Shown here: positions 11,438 through 20,370 of the stretch, one piece after another
How the letters are laid out: each line of letters opens with the position of its first letter
Numbering within the stretch: the first letter of the stretch is position 1
Assembly (NCBI GenBank): GCA_963753845.1
Contig: CAVWEI010000006.1
Span: 186,001 to 250,000, forward strand
Reading direction: 5' to 3'
Source of the DNA: Thiosocius sp963753845
GTDB taxonomy: Bacteria > Pseudomonadota > Gammaproteobacteria > Chromatiales > Chromatiaceae
DNA: 64,000 nucleotides
Made by a program: the position numbers and the translations under genes
Notes under the pieces: generated by a model
The model's database searches: none
Told to the model about the DNA's origin: nothing
The model's input: only the letters and a program-made list of their open reading frames with translations

Positions 11438-13345
11438 ATGGCAAAGATCGACCGTCGTGATTTTCTCAAGGTGATGGGTCTGGGAGCGGCTGCGACCGCA
11501 GTACCGATCCTGTCCGGTAAGGCCCTAAGCGGCACCAAGATGCCGGAAGGGTTTTACGACCTGCCAATGAAGGGCAATGTGCGCCTGCTGCATATCACCG
11601 ACGTGCATGGACAACTGCAGCCCGTGTATTTCCGTGAGCCGAACGTCAACCTCGGGGTCGGCGAGGCCCTCGGGCGGCCTCCGCATATCGTCGGCGAGAG
11701 GTTCCTGAAAGACATGGATGTGAAGGCAGCCACCCCCGAGTCGTATGCCTACACCTATCTGGATTTCGACGCGGCGGCGCTGAAATACGGTCGCACCGGC
11801 GGCTTTGCACACGTAAAGACCCTGCTCGACAATCTGCGCGAACAGGCCGGCGGGCGCGAAAACACGCTGACCATCGACGGCGGCGACCTGTGGCAGGGCT
11901 CGGGCACGGCATTGTGGACCCGTGGGGTCGACATGGTCGAGGCGTCCAACATACTGGGCCTGGATGTCATGGTGGGCCACTGGGAATTCACCTACCGCGA
12001 GGCCGAAGTCCTCTCCAACGTGGCCCTGTTCAAGGGCGATTTCATCGGCCAGAACGTGCGCGTCAAGGAGTCCTCCCTGTTCGGCGATGAATACCTGGCG
12101 ATGGTCGAGAAGTACGACGGCCGTGGCCTGTTCGACGAAGACTCGGGACATGCCTTCCAGCCCTATGTGATCAAGGAGATCAACGGCGCCCGTATCGCCA
12201 TCGTCGGCCAGGCCTTCCCGCGCACGGCGAACGCAAACCCGCCGGAGTTCTTCCCCGACTGGTCGTTCGGCCTGCGCGAAGACGACATGATCGAACTGGT
12301 CAATATCATCCGCGAAACCGAGAAGCCGGATGCGGTGGTGTTGCTGTCGCACAACGGCATGGACGTGGATATCAAGATGGCCCAGCAGGTCCCCGGGCTG
12401 AACGCCGTATTCGGCGGTCATACCCACGACGGTGTCCCGAAGCCGGTCAAGGTCAAGAATGTCGAGGGACACGAGTGTTGGGTGACCAATGCCGGCTCGA
12501 ACGGCAAGTATGTCGGCGTCATGGACTTCGACATCCAGGACGGTGAGCTGAAGGGAATGGATTACAGGCAGCTGCCGGTCATCACCGAGTGGCTGCCGGC
12601 CGACAAGGAGATGGCGGCCTACATCACCCAGATGCGCCAGACCAAGTACGACGAGAAGATCATCGAGTCGCGCGCCCCGGACCGCTTCTACAACAAGGCG
12701 CGAGTCGGCAAGACCTTCGATGAGATCCTGTCGGAGAAGCTCGCGATCGCTGATCGCCTGCTGTACCGGCGCGGCAACTTCATGGGCACCTGGGACCAGA
12801 TCCTGTGCAACGCCCTGCGGCACCACTACGACGCCGATATCTCCCTGTCGGCCGGCGTGCGTTGGGGTACGACGACCCTGAAGGGTGACTGGATCACCAT
12901 GGAAGACGTCATGACCCAGTGTGCCATGACCTATGGCGAGACCTATGTCTCCGAGATGACCGGCGCCGAGATCGTCAATATGCTCGAGGCCGTGGCCGAC
13001 AACCTGTTCGATCCCGACCCCTACCTGCAGTCCGGTGGCGACATGGTGCGTGTCGGTGGGCTCGATTACACCATCGACCCATCGAAACTGCTGGGTCATC
13101 GCCTCACCAATATCCGTCTGGACAACGGCCACGTGATCGAGGCCGGTACCACGTACACGGTTGCCGGCTGGGCGACCGTAAACCGGATTCCGGACGGCCC
13201 CCTGATGTGGGACCTGGTGCGCGAGTACATCCTGGCGAAAAAGGGGCAGGACAACGTGCTGGTGCTGCCCAAGATCAATCACCCGGAACTGATCAACGTC
13301 AAATCCAACCCGGGTATTGCCGATTACGCGGGCAAGTGGACCTGA
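11438..13345 (+). CDS. soxB: Thiosulfohydrolase SoxB
   Basis: A protein of 635 residues with a short RRDFLK twin-arginine-like leader (residues 6-11) and a hydrophobic segment. It is a periplasmic dimanganese enzyme that hydrolyses sulfate off the SoxY-bound cysteine-S-thiosulfonate during thiosulfate oxidation. Metal-ligand motifs of the metallophosphatase fold are visible: HITDVHG (Asp55, His57), the SoxB-specific GHWEFTY near 180, LLSHNGMD near 303 and GGHTHDG near 326. The 5-prime-nucleotidase-like C-terminal domain follows. No soxXYZA gene is adjacent, so partners must lie elsewhere, as in sulfur-globule-forming bacteria where sox genes are dispersed. It ends in a clear intrinsic terminator. 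Confidence 0.96.
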   Translation: MAKIDRRDFLKVMGLGAAATAVPILSGKALSGTKMPEGFYDLPMKGNVRLLHITDVHGQLQPVYFREPNVNLGVGEALGRPPHIVGERFLKDMDVKAATPESYAYTYLDFDAAALKYGRTGGFAHVKTLLDNLREQAGGRENTLTIDGGDLWQGSGTALWTRGVDMVEASNILGLDVMVGHWEFTYREAEVLSNVALFKGDFIGQNVRVKESSLFGDEYLAMVEKYDGRGLFDEDSGHAFQPYVIKEINGARIAIVGQAFPRTANANPPEFFPDWSFGLREDDMIELVNIIRETEKPDAVVLLSHNGMDVDIKMAQQVPGLNAVFGGHTHDGVPKPVKVKNVEGHECWVTNAGSNGKYVGVMDFDIQDGELKGMDYRQLPVITEWLPADKEMAAYITQMRQTKYDEKIIESRAPDRFYNKARVGKTFDEILSEKLAIADRLLYRRGNFMGTWDQILCNALRHHYDADISLSAGVRWGTTTLKGDWITMEDVMTQCAMTYGETYVSEMTGAEIVNMLEAVADNLFDPDPYLQSGGDMVRVGGLDYTIDPSKLLGHRLTNIRLDNGHVIEAGTTYTVAGWATVNRIPDGPLMWDLVREYILAKKGQDNVLVLPKINHPELINVKSNPGIADYAGKWT

Positions 13346-13371
13346 CCCACCGGGTCCTCCGTCAGTACAGG

Positions 13372-13401
13372 AAAATCCCGCCCGAGTGGCGGGATTTTTT
13401 T
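13372..13401 (+). terminator. Intrinsic terminator of soxB
   Basis: A 10-bp stem (AAATCCCGCC / GGCGGGATTT, 13373-13382 with 13388-13397) with a 5-base loop, followed by a run of T to 13401, 26 bases after the soxB stop. The A-run on the 5-prime side may let it act for tesA on the other strand too. Confidence 0.9.
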
Positions 13402-13424
13402 GCCGGGTGACCGGCCGTCCGGGA

Positions 13425-14054
13425 TCAGCTTGCCGGTGTCTTGGTCAGCAGCGGCGCCAGGCCCGACCACACATTATCGAGGATACGGGGTTGTGCCTGT
13501 GCGCCGGGGTGGATGCCGTCGGCCTGCATCTGCTCGCGCGTCTCCGCCACGCCCTCGAGAAAGAAGGGCACCAGCTCGATCTGCTCCTCCCGCGCCAAAT
13601 CCAGGTAGATGCGGTGGAACTTCTCGCCGTAGGCCCTGCCATAATTCATCGGCAGCTTGATGCCCAGCAGCAGCACGGCGGCACCCGCACTGCGTCCCTG
13701 CCCGATCATCGTACGCAGGTTGGCGCGGGTCTGTGCCGGGTCGAAACCGCGCAGCCCGTCATTGGCCCCGAGTGCGATGACCAGCACCGCGGGCGATTCG
13801 CGCTCCAGCGCCGCTGGCAGGCGCGACAGCCCGCCGCGTGTCGTGTCTCCGCTGATGCTGGCATTCACCACCTGGTAGTCGAGCTGGCGCTGTTGCAGCC
13901 TTTGTTGCAGCAGGGCCACCCAGCCGCTCTGCTTGTCGATGCCATAAGCGGCGCTGAGACTGTCGCCAACGACCAGTATCTTCGCGGTGGCGGATGCAGG
14001 CTGCGACAGCACGGAAACAAGAAGCAAAAAGGCTATGGAAGAAACTACACGCAT
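13425..14054 (-). CDS. tesA: Arylesterase / lysophospholipase L1 TesA (SGNH hydrolase)
   Basis: A 209-residue periplasmic protein with a signal peptide ending ASA (about residue 22). The four SGNH blocks are present: GDSLS with nucleophile Ser32, the glycine in SGDTTRGG, GANDG, and the Asp-His pair of DGIHP near the C-terminus. TesA hydrolyses thioesters, aryl esters and lysophospholipids. The start at 14054 gives the signal peptide directly. It is divergent from the ABC ATPase and its start codon lies inside that gene (20-base overlap of the 5-prime ends), the same tesA-ybbA-ybbP layout as in E. coli. A much longer frame continuing upstream is an antisense shadow. Confidence 0.92.
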   Translation of the reverse strand: MRVVSSIAFLLLVSVLSQPASATAKILVVGDSLSAAYGIDKQSGWVALLQQRLQQRQLDYQVVNASISGDTTRGGLSRLPAALERESPAVLVIALGANDGLRGFDPAQTRANLRTMIGQGRSAGAAVLLLGIKLPMNYGRAYGEKFHRIYLDLAREEQIELVPFFLEGVAETREQMQADGIHPGAQAQPRILDNVWSGLAPLLTKTPAS

Positions 14055-14718
14055 ATCAGCCACACAGTTGGGAAAACGGGTGAAGATGCCCGACGGTCGG
14101 GTACTCGACATACTCTCGGCGATCGACATGCAGGTCAATGCCGGAGAGGCGGTGGCGATCCTCGGGCCTTCCGGCTCCGGGAAATCGACCCTGCTCGGTC
14201 TGCTGGCAGGATTGGACCAGCCGAGCGAGGGCAAAGTTTCGCTGCTCGGGCGCGACCTGGGGAGCCTGGACGAGGACGCGCGCGCGGCATTGCGCGCCGG
14301 ACGTGTCGGTTTCGTATTCCAGTCTTTCCAGCTCCTGCCGGGCATGAACGCCCTGGAAAATGTCGCCCTGCCGTTGCAGATCGGTCGCAACACTGCCGCG
14401 CGCCAGCTGGCCGGGTCGCTGTTGCGCGAGGTCGGTCTGGGCGAACGCCTCACGCACCTGCCGCGCCAGTTGTCCGGCGGTGAGCAGCAGCGCGTCGCCC
14501 TGGCACGGGCCTTTGCCGGCGACCCACAGGTCCTGTTTGCCGATGAACCGACCGGAAACCTCGACGCGGAAAGCGGCCAGCGCATCATCGACCTGTTGTT
14601 CGACCTGCGTGACCGCGTGGGCAGCACCCTGTTGCTGGTCACCCATGACCAGCAACTGGCCAAACGCTGCGACCGGGTCCTGAACATCAGTGCCGGCCGG
14701 CTGCAGGCCGCGCCATGA
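14035..14718 (+). CDS. ybbA: ABC transporter ATPase, YbbA/LolD type
   Basis: A 227-residue ATPase (YbbA 228) with Walker A GPSGSGKST near residue 44, the Q-loop in VFQSFQLLPGM, the signature LSGGEQQRV near 146, Walker B VLFADEPTGNLD near 166 and the switch VTHD. It belongs to the MacB/LolD group that drives mechanotransmission through FtsX-like permeases rather than bulk transport. The ATG at 14035 lies inside the tesA 5-prime end. An in-frame ATG at 13987 would extend further into tesA and is not needed for the fold. It overlaps the permease gene by ATGA (14715-14718). Confidence 0.92.
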   Translation: MEETTRISATQLGKRVKMPDGRVLDILSAIDMQVNAGEAVAILGPSGSGKSTLLGLLAGLDQPSEGKVSLLGRDLGSLDEDARAALRAGRVGFVFQSFQLLPGMNALENVALPLQIGRNTAARQLAGSLLREVGLGERLTHLPRQLSGGEQQRVALARAFAGDPQVLFADEPTGNLDAESGQRIIDLLFDLRDRVGSTLLLVTHDQQLAKRCDRVLNISAGRLQAAP

Positions 14719-17192
14719 CCGACGGCTGGCTGTCCCTGGGGCATTGGCGCAGCGCGCTGCGCGACCCCGGCCTGCGTCTGTTGCTGGCCGCGGTGCTGGT
14801 CGCGGTCGCGGCCCTGACCTCGGTGGCCTTCTTCGCCGACCGGGTGGAGCGTGCCCTGGTTCTGCAGGGCGCGGCCCTGATGGCGGCGGACCTGGTGGTC
14901 GAACAGGGTGGCGAGATCCCGCAGGACTGGCTGGCGCAGGCAGAGCATCTGGGATTGCGCAGTGCCCGCAGCGTCACCTTTCCGAGCGTGGTCATCGCCG
15001 CCGGGCGGCCGCTGCTGGTGCAGGTCAAGGCGGTTGAATCCCCTTACCCCTTGCGCGGGCACCTGCGTGTCGAGACCCCGGCGGGTGAGGTGGGGCAGGT
15101 GCCGGCAGACGGCGAGGCCTGGCTGGAGGGTCGTCTGCGTGACCGATTGGGTGCGCAGATCGGAGAGACGGATATCCGCCTGGGCGAAGTCGGCCTGCGT
15201 GCCGCCGGCGTGCTGCTGGACGAGCCGGATCGTGGCGGCAACCTGTTCCAGCTTGCACCCCGATTGATGATCAGCTACCGGGATGCATCCCGCAGCGGGC
15301 TGCTGGGGCCGGCCAGCCGGGTCAAACATCGGCTGCTGATCGCGGGCGATGCCAGCCAGGTCAAAGCAATGCGATCCTGGCTCTCGGACCGGCTGGCGCC
15401 GGGCAGCGAGCTGGCCGACCTCGAAAATGCGCGGCCTGAACTGCGCACGGCGCTCGAGCGCGCGCGGCGCTTTCTCAGCCTGGCCGCGCTGTGTGCCAGC
15501 CTGCTCGCCGGTGTGGCAATCCTGCTGGCCACCCGGCGTTATGTCGACCGCGCCCTGGACAGCGCCGCCGTGCTGCGCACCCTGGGGATGAGCGGTGCCG
15601 CGGTATTGCGCTGGCACCTCGGCCAGTTGCTGGCGGTGGTGCTGGTCGCCAGCCTGTTCGGCAGCCTGATCGGCCTGCTCGGGCAGCAGGCCCTGGTCCT
15701 GGTGCTGGGCGACTGGTTCGGCGAGGCGCTGCCCGCGCCCGGCATGCGACCGGCACTGGTCGGGCTGCTGTTTGGCCTCAGCATGGCCGTCGGTTTCGCA
15801 CTCCCCACCCTGGTCCGGGTCGGGCGTGTGCCGCCGCTGCGTGTATTGCGACGGGAGCTGGACGCACCGGGTCTGGCCGGCTGGCTGGTGTGGGTGCTGG
15901 CCGCGGCGGTGTTCGTCGGACTGATGTACTGGCAGGTGCAGGATCATCGGCTCGCCGGCGGCATGGCGCTTGCACTTATCGCCGCGGTTCTCCTGCTGAT
16001 GCTGGCAGGGCGTGTGTTGCTGTTCTTCCTGACGCCGCTGCGCGGGGCCGGGGGCACGGCCGCCCTGGGCCTGGCCGCGCTGGCGCGCTATCCGCAGCTG
16101 ACCCTGCTGCAACTGGCCGGGTTCGGACTGGGCATCACCCTGCTGCTGTTGCTGGCCGTGGTCCGCGTGGACATCGTGGAGACCTGGCAGGGCAACCTGC
16201 CGGACGATGCACCCAACCACTTCCTGATCAATGTGCAGGCAGATGAGCGTCAGGCCCTGATGGAACTGCTGGCCGCGCGGCAGGTGCCCAACTCCGGTTT
16301 GCACGCGACCGCGCGGGGGCGCCTGACCGCGATCGGTGATCGCGCGATCGAACCGGAGGCCTACACCGATATGCGTGCCAGGCGCCTGGCGGCACGTGAA
16401 TACAGCCTCGGTTTCAGCGCCGATATGCAGGTCGACAACCGGATCAAGGCCGGGCACTGGTGGAACGCCGAAGAGGCGCAACGGCCGGCGTTCTCGGTCG
16501 AGGAGGGGGTGGCCAAAAGCCTCGGCATCCGGCTCGGCGATACACTGACCTTCGATGTCGCCGGGCAGGTCATTTCTGCGCCGGTGACCAGTCTGCGGTC
16601 GGTGTCCTGGGATTCGTTCAATGTGAATTTCTTCGTGGTCGGCACGCCGGCACTGGTGCGTGATCTGCCGGTCGCCTACCTGTCCAGCCTTTATCTCGAT
16701 CGCGACAGCGAGGCGGTGACACTGGAACTGGCGGGTGCCTTCCCCGCAGTCTCGGTGCTGGACGTGCGCCCGATATTGTCGCAGGTGCGCGAGATCATGG
16801 AGCGCGGCGCCCTGGCGGTGGAGATGGTGTTCCTGTTCACCCTGGTCGCGGCCGCGCTGGTCACCTTTGCCGCGGCCCAGGTCAGTCGTGACGAGCGTGC
16901 CCGCGAGGTCGCCGTAATGCGCACCCTGGGGGCCTCGCGCCGACGCCTGCTGGCGGCGGTGTTGACCGAGTTTGGTCTGCTCGGCTTCATCGGCGGCCTG
17001 CTGGCCGCGCTGCTGGCCAGCATCAGCGGGTACCTGATCGCGGTGGAGCTGTTCGACCTGCCGGGGCGTTTCAGTGCCTCGATCTGGTGGCTGGGGATCG
17101 GCGCGGGCACCCTGGTGGTGGCCCTGGTCGGCTGGCTGGCGACCCGCCGGCTGCTTGCCGTACCGCCGATGCAGGTGCTTAACTCGGGTTAG
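14715..17192 (+). CDS. ybbP: ABC transporter permease with FtsX domains, YbbP type
   Basis: An 825-residue membrane protein. It has one N-terminal helix (about 20-40), a large periplasmic domain and a first FtsX-type helix block (about 255-400). Extra helices (about 390-490) and a second periplasmic domain (about 500-690) follow, and a final FtsX block runs to the C-terminus. This duplicated layout is that of YbbP. With the coupled YbbA ATPase it forms a complex thought to act in the envelope; the tesA neighbour suggests extraction or handling of lipid products, which is inference. The start is fixed by the 4-base overlap with the ATPase stop. Confidence 0.9.
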   Translation: MTDGWLSLGHWRSALRDPGLRLLLAAVLVAVAALTSVAFFADRVERALVLQGAALMAADLVVEQGGEIPQDWLAQAEHLGLRSARSVTFPSVVIAAGRPLLVQVKAVESPYPLRGHLRVETPAGEVGQVPADGEAWLEGRLRDRLGAQIGETDIRLGEVGLRAAGVLLDEPDRGGNLFQLAPRLMISYRDASRSGLLGPASRVKHRLLIAGDASQVKAMRSWLSDRLAPGSELADLENARPELRTALERARRFLSLAALCASLLAGVAILLATRRYVDRALDSAAVLRTLGMSGAAVLRWHLGQLLAVVLVASLFGSLIGLLGQQALVLVLGDWFGEALPAPGMRPALVGLLFGLSMAVGFALPTLVRVGRVPPLRVLRRELDAPGLAGWLVWVLAAAVFVGLMYWQVQDHRLAGGMALALIAAVLLLMLAGRVLLFFLTPLRGAGGTAALGLAALARYPQLTLLQLAGFGLGITLLLLLAVVRVDIVETWQGNLPDDAPNHFLINVQADERQALMELLAARQVPNSGLHATARGRLTAIGDRAIEPEAYTDMRARRLAAREYSLGFSADMQVDNRIKAGHWWNAEEAQRPAFSVEEGVAKSLGIRLGDTLTFDVAGQVISAPVTSLRSVSWDSFNVNFFVVGTPALVRDLPVAYLSSLYLDRDSEAVTLELAGAFPAVSVLDVRPILSQVREIMERGALAVEMVFLFTLVAAALVTFAAAQVSRDERAREVAVMRTLGASRRRLLAAVLTEFGLLGFIGGLLAALLASISGYLIAVELFDLPGRFSASIWWLGIGAGTLVVALVGWLATRRLLAVPPMQVLNSG

Positions 17193-17226
17193 GCAGGGGC
17201 AGTTCCGGGGGCATTCCGAGTCGTTC

Positions 17227-18189
17227 ATGGCCGCAAATTCGGGTACCGGCAGTCTTGACATCCCCGTGGTCCTGCGAATCCGCGACTGGCTCCCGCCAGT
17301 GCCTGGATGGACGAAGCGGATGATGGTCGAGTGCTTTGCCCGCCGGATCATGGCGCCCTTCCAGGGCGTCCTCCAGGTGATCCGGGTCGGTGCCGGCGAT
17401 GCCGAGAGCATCGATGGCTGGAACTGGGTCCTTTATGCGGCGCATCCCGAGATCCTCGCCCATTCCGGGCTCTCCGAGGTGCGTTTCGGGACCTGGTCGC
17501 CGGATATCGGCCTGCGCCGCGCCTTGGTGCGTGGCACCGCGGAAGGTTCTCTGATCGAGCGTATCGGCGAGCAGTTGCTGGGGGCGCTGCAGGCCTTTGC
17601 CGGGCAAACACCCTTTCCGCTGCAGGATCACCGCGAATGCTGGCTTCTGGATGCCGCGACGCGGGAACCCCTGGTCCTGATCGACAGCCGTCTTGTCGAG
17701 GAGGCGGTGCCGCTGGCGGATAACCCACGCTGGTTGCCGGGGCAGGCCGCACGCGAGGAATTCGCCGAACTGGCCGAACTCGAGGACATGATCATGCAGC
17801 GGGCGGGCAGGCGACCCCGGGCCGCCTGGTTCGACCGCAACCCGCAGGGCGAGAGGACCGGGCCACGTCAGTCCGGCTGCGCCGCGGGTTTTTTCCCGCC
17901 CTTCCTTTTGACCGTCGACTGGCCCGAGCCACGCCAGCGCCGGCTTGCCGAGTCGTTCATCGAGTGGTGGGCGCCGGCCCTGCTGCAACTGCATCACCTG
18001 CGCGATGCCGACCGCGCGCGCCTGGAAAAGGCGGCGGCACGGCGTGCCAGTGTGTTGGCAAGGCTGTACCGTCTGTATCCCAAGACACTGGACGAGCGCC
18101 TGATCCGGGTCGCCAGGGTGCAGGCCCGCATGCAGGCATCCAGGCAGACCGCCGCGCACTACGAGGAGCCGTTCTGTTGGACCGAGTAG
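17227..18189 (+). CDS. Conserved unknown protein upstream of tmcA
   Basis: A soluble protein of 320 residues from the ATG at 17227; the open frame further upstream lies inside ybbP in another frame and is discarded. No signal peptide or membrane helix. The N-terminal half is mixed alpha/beta with many Trp residues (IRDWLPPVPGW, DGWNWVLY). The C-terminal third is a basic helical region rich in Arg (RARLEKAAARRASVLARLYRLYPKTLDERLIRVARVQARM), suggesting RNA or protein contacts. It ends 10 bases before tmcA and is probably cotranscribed with it. I do not recognise a family and assign no function. Confidence 0.6.
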   Translation: MAANSGTGSLDIPVVLRIRDWLPPVPGWTKRMMVECFARRIMAPFQGVLQVIRVGAGDAESIDGWNWVLYAAHPEILAHSGLSEVRFGTWSPDIGLRRALVRGTAEGSLIERIGEQLLGALQAFAGQTPFPLQDHRECWLLDAATREPLVLIDSRLVEEAVPLADNPRWLPGQAAREEFAELAELEDMIMQRAGRRPRAAWFDRNPQGERTGPRQSGCAAGFFPPFLLTVDWPEPRQRRLAESFIEWWAPALLQLHHLRDADRARLEKAAARRASVLARLYRLYPKTLDERLIRVARVQARMQASRQTAAHYEEPFCWTE

Positions 18190-18199
18190 CTGCGCGCTG

Positions 18200-20311
18200 A
18201 TGGCCGGCACTGCCCACACGGACTATCCCGTATCCAGGGGCGATCCGCGCGCGCGTCGGCTGCTGTTGCTGGCCGGTGACCAACGCTGGGGCGAAGACTG
18301 GCTGATGGACCGGCTGGGGTCTGACGACCTCGCGGATACGCTTTGGGTGGCGAATACGGCCCCGCCCGCGGTGTCTGCAACACCTGCCGACAAGGTGACC
18401 GCAGTACTCGGCGGCGAGTGCCGGTGTCTGGTCTTCAACGCCCACCAGGGCTTGCATCCGGATGCCTTTGCCGCGGCGGTCGGGACCCTGCGCGGTGGTG
18501 GCGACTGCGTGGTCCTGGCGCCATCCCTGGGGGACTGGCCGGCCTTTGCGGATCCGGACAAGGCGCGCTTCGCCGCCTATCCGCACAGCCCGGGGGACAT
18601 GCGCGGCCTGTTCGTCGAACGCCTGGTGCGTCTGTGGAACGGGCACCCTGCGAGCCATGTCGTTACTCCGGGTTCGCAACAGCAGCTGTGCATGGCCGCC
18701 CCCGCAGTCGGGGACTTTCGGCTGACCGAGGCGCAGGAAGAGGCGGTTGAAGCCGTACGGCGCGTGGCACATGGGCACGCGCGCCGGCCGCTGGTGATCA
18801 GCGCGGATCGCGGTCGCGGAAAATCCACCGTGCTGGGTGTTGCGGCCGCGCGCCTGCTGCTGGAAGGTAGTTCTCGGGTGACCGTGGTGGCGCCGCAGCG
18901 TACCGCGGTGTCCACGCTGTTCCGGCACGCCCTGGCAACTGCGGACCGGTCCGGGCACGAGGTCGCGGACACGCGGATCGGCGAGGGGAGTCTGTGTTTT
19001 CGGCTGCCGGCCGAATTCATGGCGTTGGCAGAGGAGGAACCCGGGCTGATCATGGTCGACGAGGCCGCTGCGATCCCGGTGGCGGTCCTGGGCAGCCTGC
19101 TGGAGCGGAGCAACCGCCTGGTGTTTGCCTCCACGGTGCATGGCTACGAGGGCAGCGGCCGCGGGTTCGACCTGCGCTTTCGGTCCCTGCTGCAACGGCA
19201 TATGCCCCAATGGCGCGCGCTGCGCCTGTCGGAACCGGTCCGCTGGTCGATCGACGACCCGCTGGAAAGACTGGTCAATGATTGCTTCCTGCTGGATGCG
19301 GACCTCGCAGGCACAGAAGATCTCGATGCCTATTCGATCGAGCGGGTGGACCCCAGGCTGCTGGCGCACGACGAGGCCCTGCTGCGTTCGACCTTCGGTC
19401 TGCTTATCAATGCGCACTATCAGACCCGCCCATCCGACCTGCGCCAGCTGCTGGACAACCCTGATGTGCAGCTCTGGCTGGCGCGGGCCGGTGGCAGTGT
19501 GGCCGGTGTGCTGCTGACGACCGCCGAGGGCGGCTTCGACGAAGCGATGGCGGGGCTCGTTATGAGCGGTGCCCGGCGCCCACGTGGCCACCTCCTGCCG
19601 CAATCACTGGCCGTGCATGCGGGCCTCGATGAGGCCCTGAGGCTGCGGCTGTTACGGATCCAGCGTATCGCCGTCCACCCGGGGCTGCAGCGCGGCGGCC
19701 TTGGCCGCAGCCTGATCGAGACCGCGGCCGATTGGGCTTCCGGCCAGGGGTTCGATGCGCTGGGCTGTGCCTATGGCGTCGATCCGGCCCTGCTGGCGTT
19801 CTGGCAGGCGCTTGGCTTCCGGGTCGCGCGTGCCGGGGTGCGGGTGGACCCGGCGAGTGCGGCACACTCTTTGTTCATGCTGCGGGGCCTGGGTCCGGCC
19901 GGCAGTGCACTTGCGGCCGAGGCCTGCAGGCGCTTTCAGGCCCAGTTGCCCTGGGCGCTTGCTGGCAGCCTGCGCGATCTCGACAGCCAGATTGCGGTCC
20001 AACTCCTGCGCGATCGTGACTGCAGCGACCTGGTGCTGTCGGTGATCGACCGGCGCGATCTCAAACGTATCGCCACCGGCGCACGCCAGGCCGCCACCGC
20101 AGAGGCCCTGGTCTGGCGGGCGCTGGTGGTCATTGCATCCGGGGGTGGTTTCGCGGTCGATCAACTCGCCCCGCTGATCGCCTGGCGGCTTCAGTATCGC
20201 GCGGTCGACCTGCTGTGCCGGGCCTTTTCGATACCGGGCCGACGCGCCCTCGACGAACGCCTCCGGGCGCTGTTGGGTGATCAGGAAATGCCAGGGCCGT
20301 CGACCGGTTGA
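18200..20311 (+). CDS. tmcA: tRNA(Met) cytidine acetyltransferase TmcA
   Basis: A 703-residue protein with TmcA architecture: an N-terminal DUF1726-type domain, an RNA-helicase-like ATPase (Walker A SADRGRGKST near residue 201; DEAAAIP as motif II), then a GNAT acetyltransferase core (HPGLQRGGLGRSLIE, the acetyl-CoA loop, near 490) and a tRNA-binding tail. It makes N4-acetylcytidine at the wobble position of elongator tRNA-Met using acetyl-CoA and ATP, avoiding misreading of AUA. The start at 18200 is 10 bases after the preceding stop. Its stop lies 59 bases before bcp. Confidence 0.94.
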   Translation: MAGTAHTDYPVSRGDPRARRLLLLAGDQRWGEDWLMDRLGSDDLADTLWVANTAPPAVSATPADKVTAVLGGECRCLVFNAHQGLHPDAFAAAVGTLRGGGDCVVLAPSLGDWPAFADPDKARFAAYPHSPGDMRGLFVERLVRLWNGHPASHVVTPGSQQQLCMAAPAVGDFRLTEAQEEAVEAVRRVAHGHARRPLVISADRGRGKSTVLGVAAARLLLEGSSRVTVVAPQRTAVSTLFRHALATADRSGHEVADTRIGEGSLCFRLPAEFMALAEEEPGLIMVDEAAAIPVAVLGSLLERSNRLVFASTVHGYEGSGRGFDLRFRSLLQRHMPQWRALRLSEPVRWSIDDPLERLVNDCFLLDADLAGTEDLDAYSIERVDPRLLAHDEALLRSTFGLLINAHYQTRPSDLRQLLDNPDVQLWLARAGGSVAGVLLTTAEGGFDEAMAGLVMSGARRPRGHLLPQSLAVHAGLDEALRLRLLRIQRIAVHPGLQRGGLGRSLIETAADWASGQGFDALGCAYGVDPALLAFWQALGFRVARAGVRVDPASAAHSLFMLRGLGPAGSALAAEACRRFQAQLPWALAGSLRDLDSQIAVQLLRDRDCSDLVLSVIDRRDLKRIATGARQAATAEALVWRALVVIASGGGFAVDQLAPLIAWRLQYRAVDLLCRAFSIPGRRALDERLRALLGDQEMPGPSTG

Positions 20312-20370
20312 CGGGACCCGGTGCGCCACCTACATTCCGCCAGGACCTCAAACAGATCCTGGAGATACTT

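Noticed and set aside
11525..13282. 585-codon minus-strand frame antisense to soxB
   Set aside because: Shadow composition and full overlap with a strongly conserved gene.
13425..17411. 1328-codon open frame on the minus strand across ybbA, ybbP and tesA
   Set aside because: Only its last 209 codons are tesA. The rest is rich in His, Gln, Arg and Pro and runs antisense to conserved ybbA-ybbP; GC-rich codon use leaves few stops on the opposite strand.
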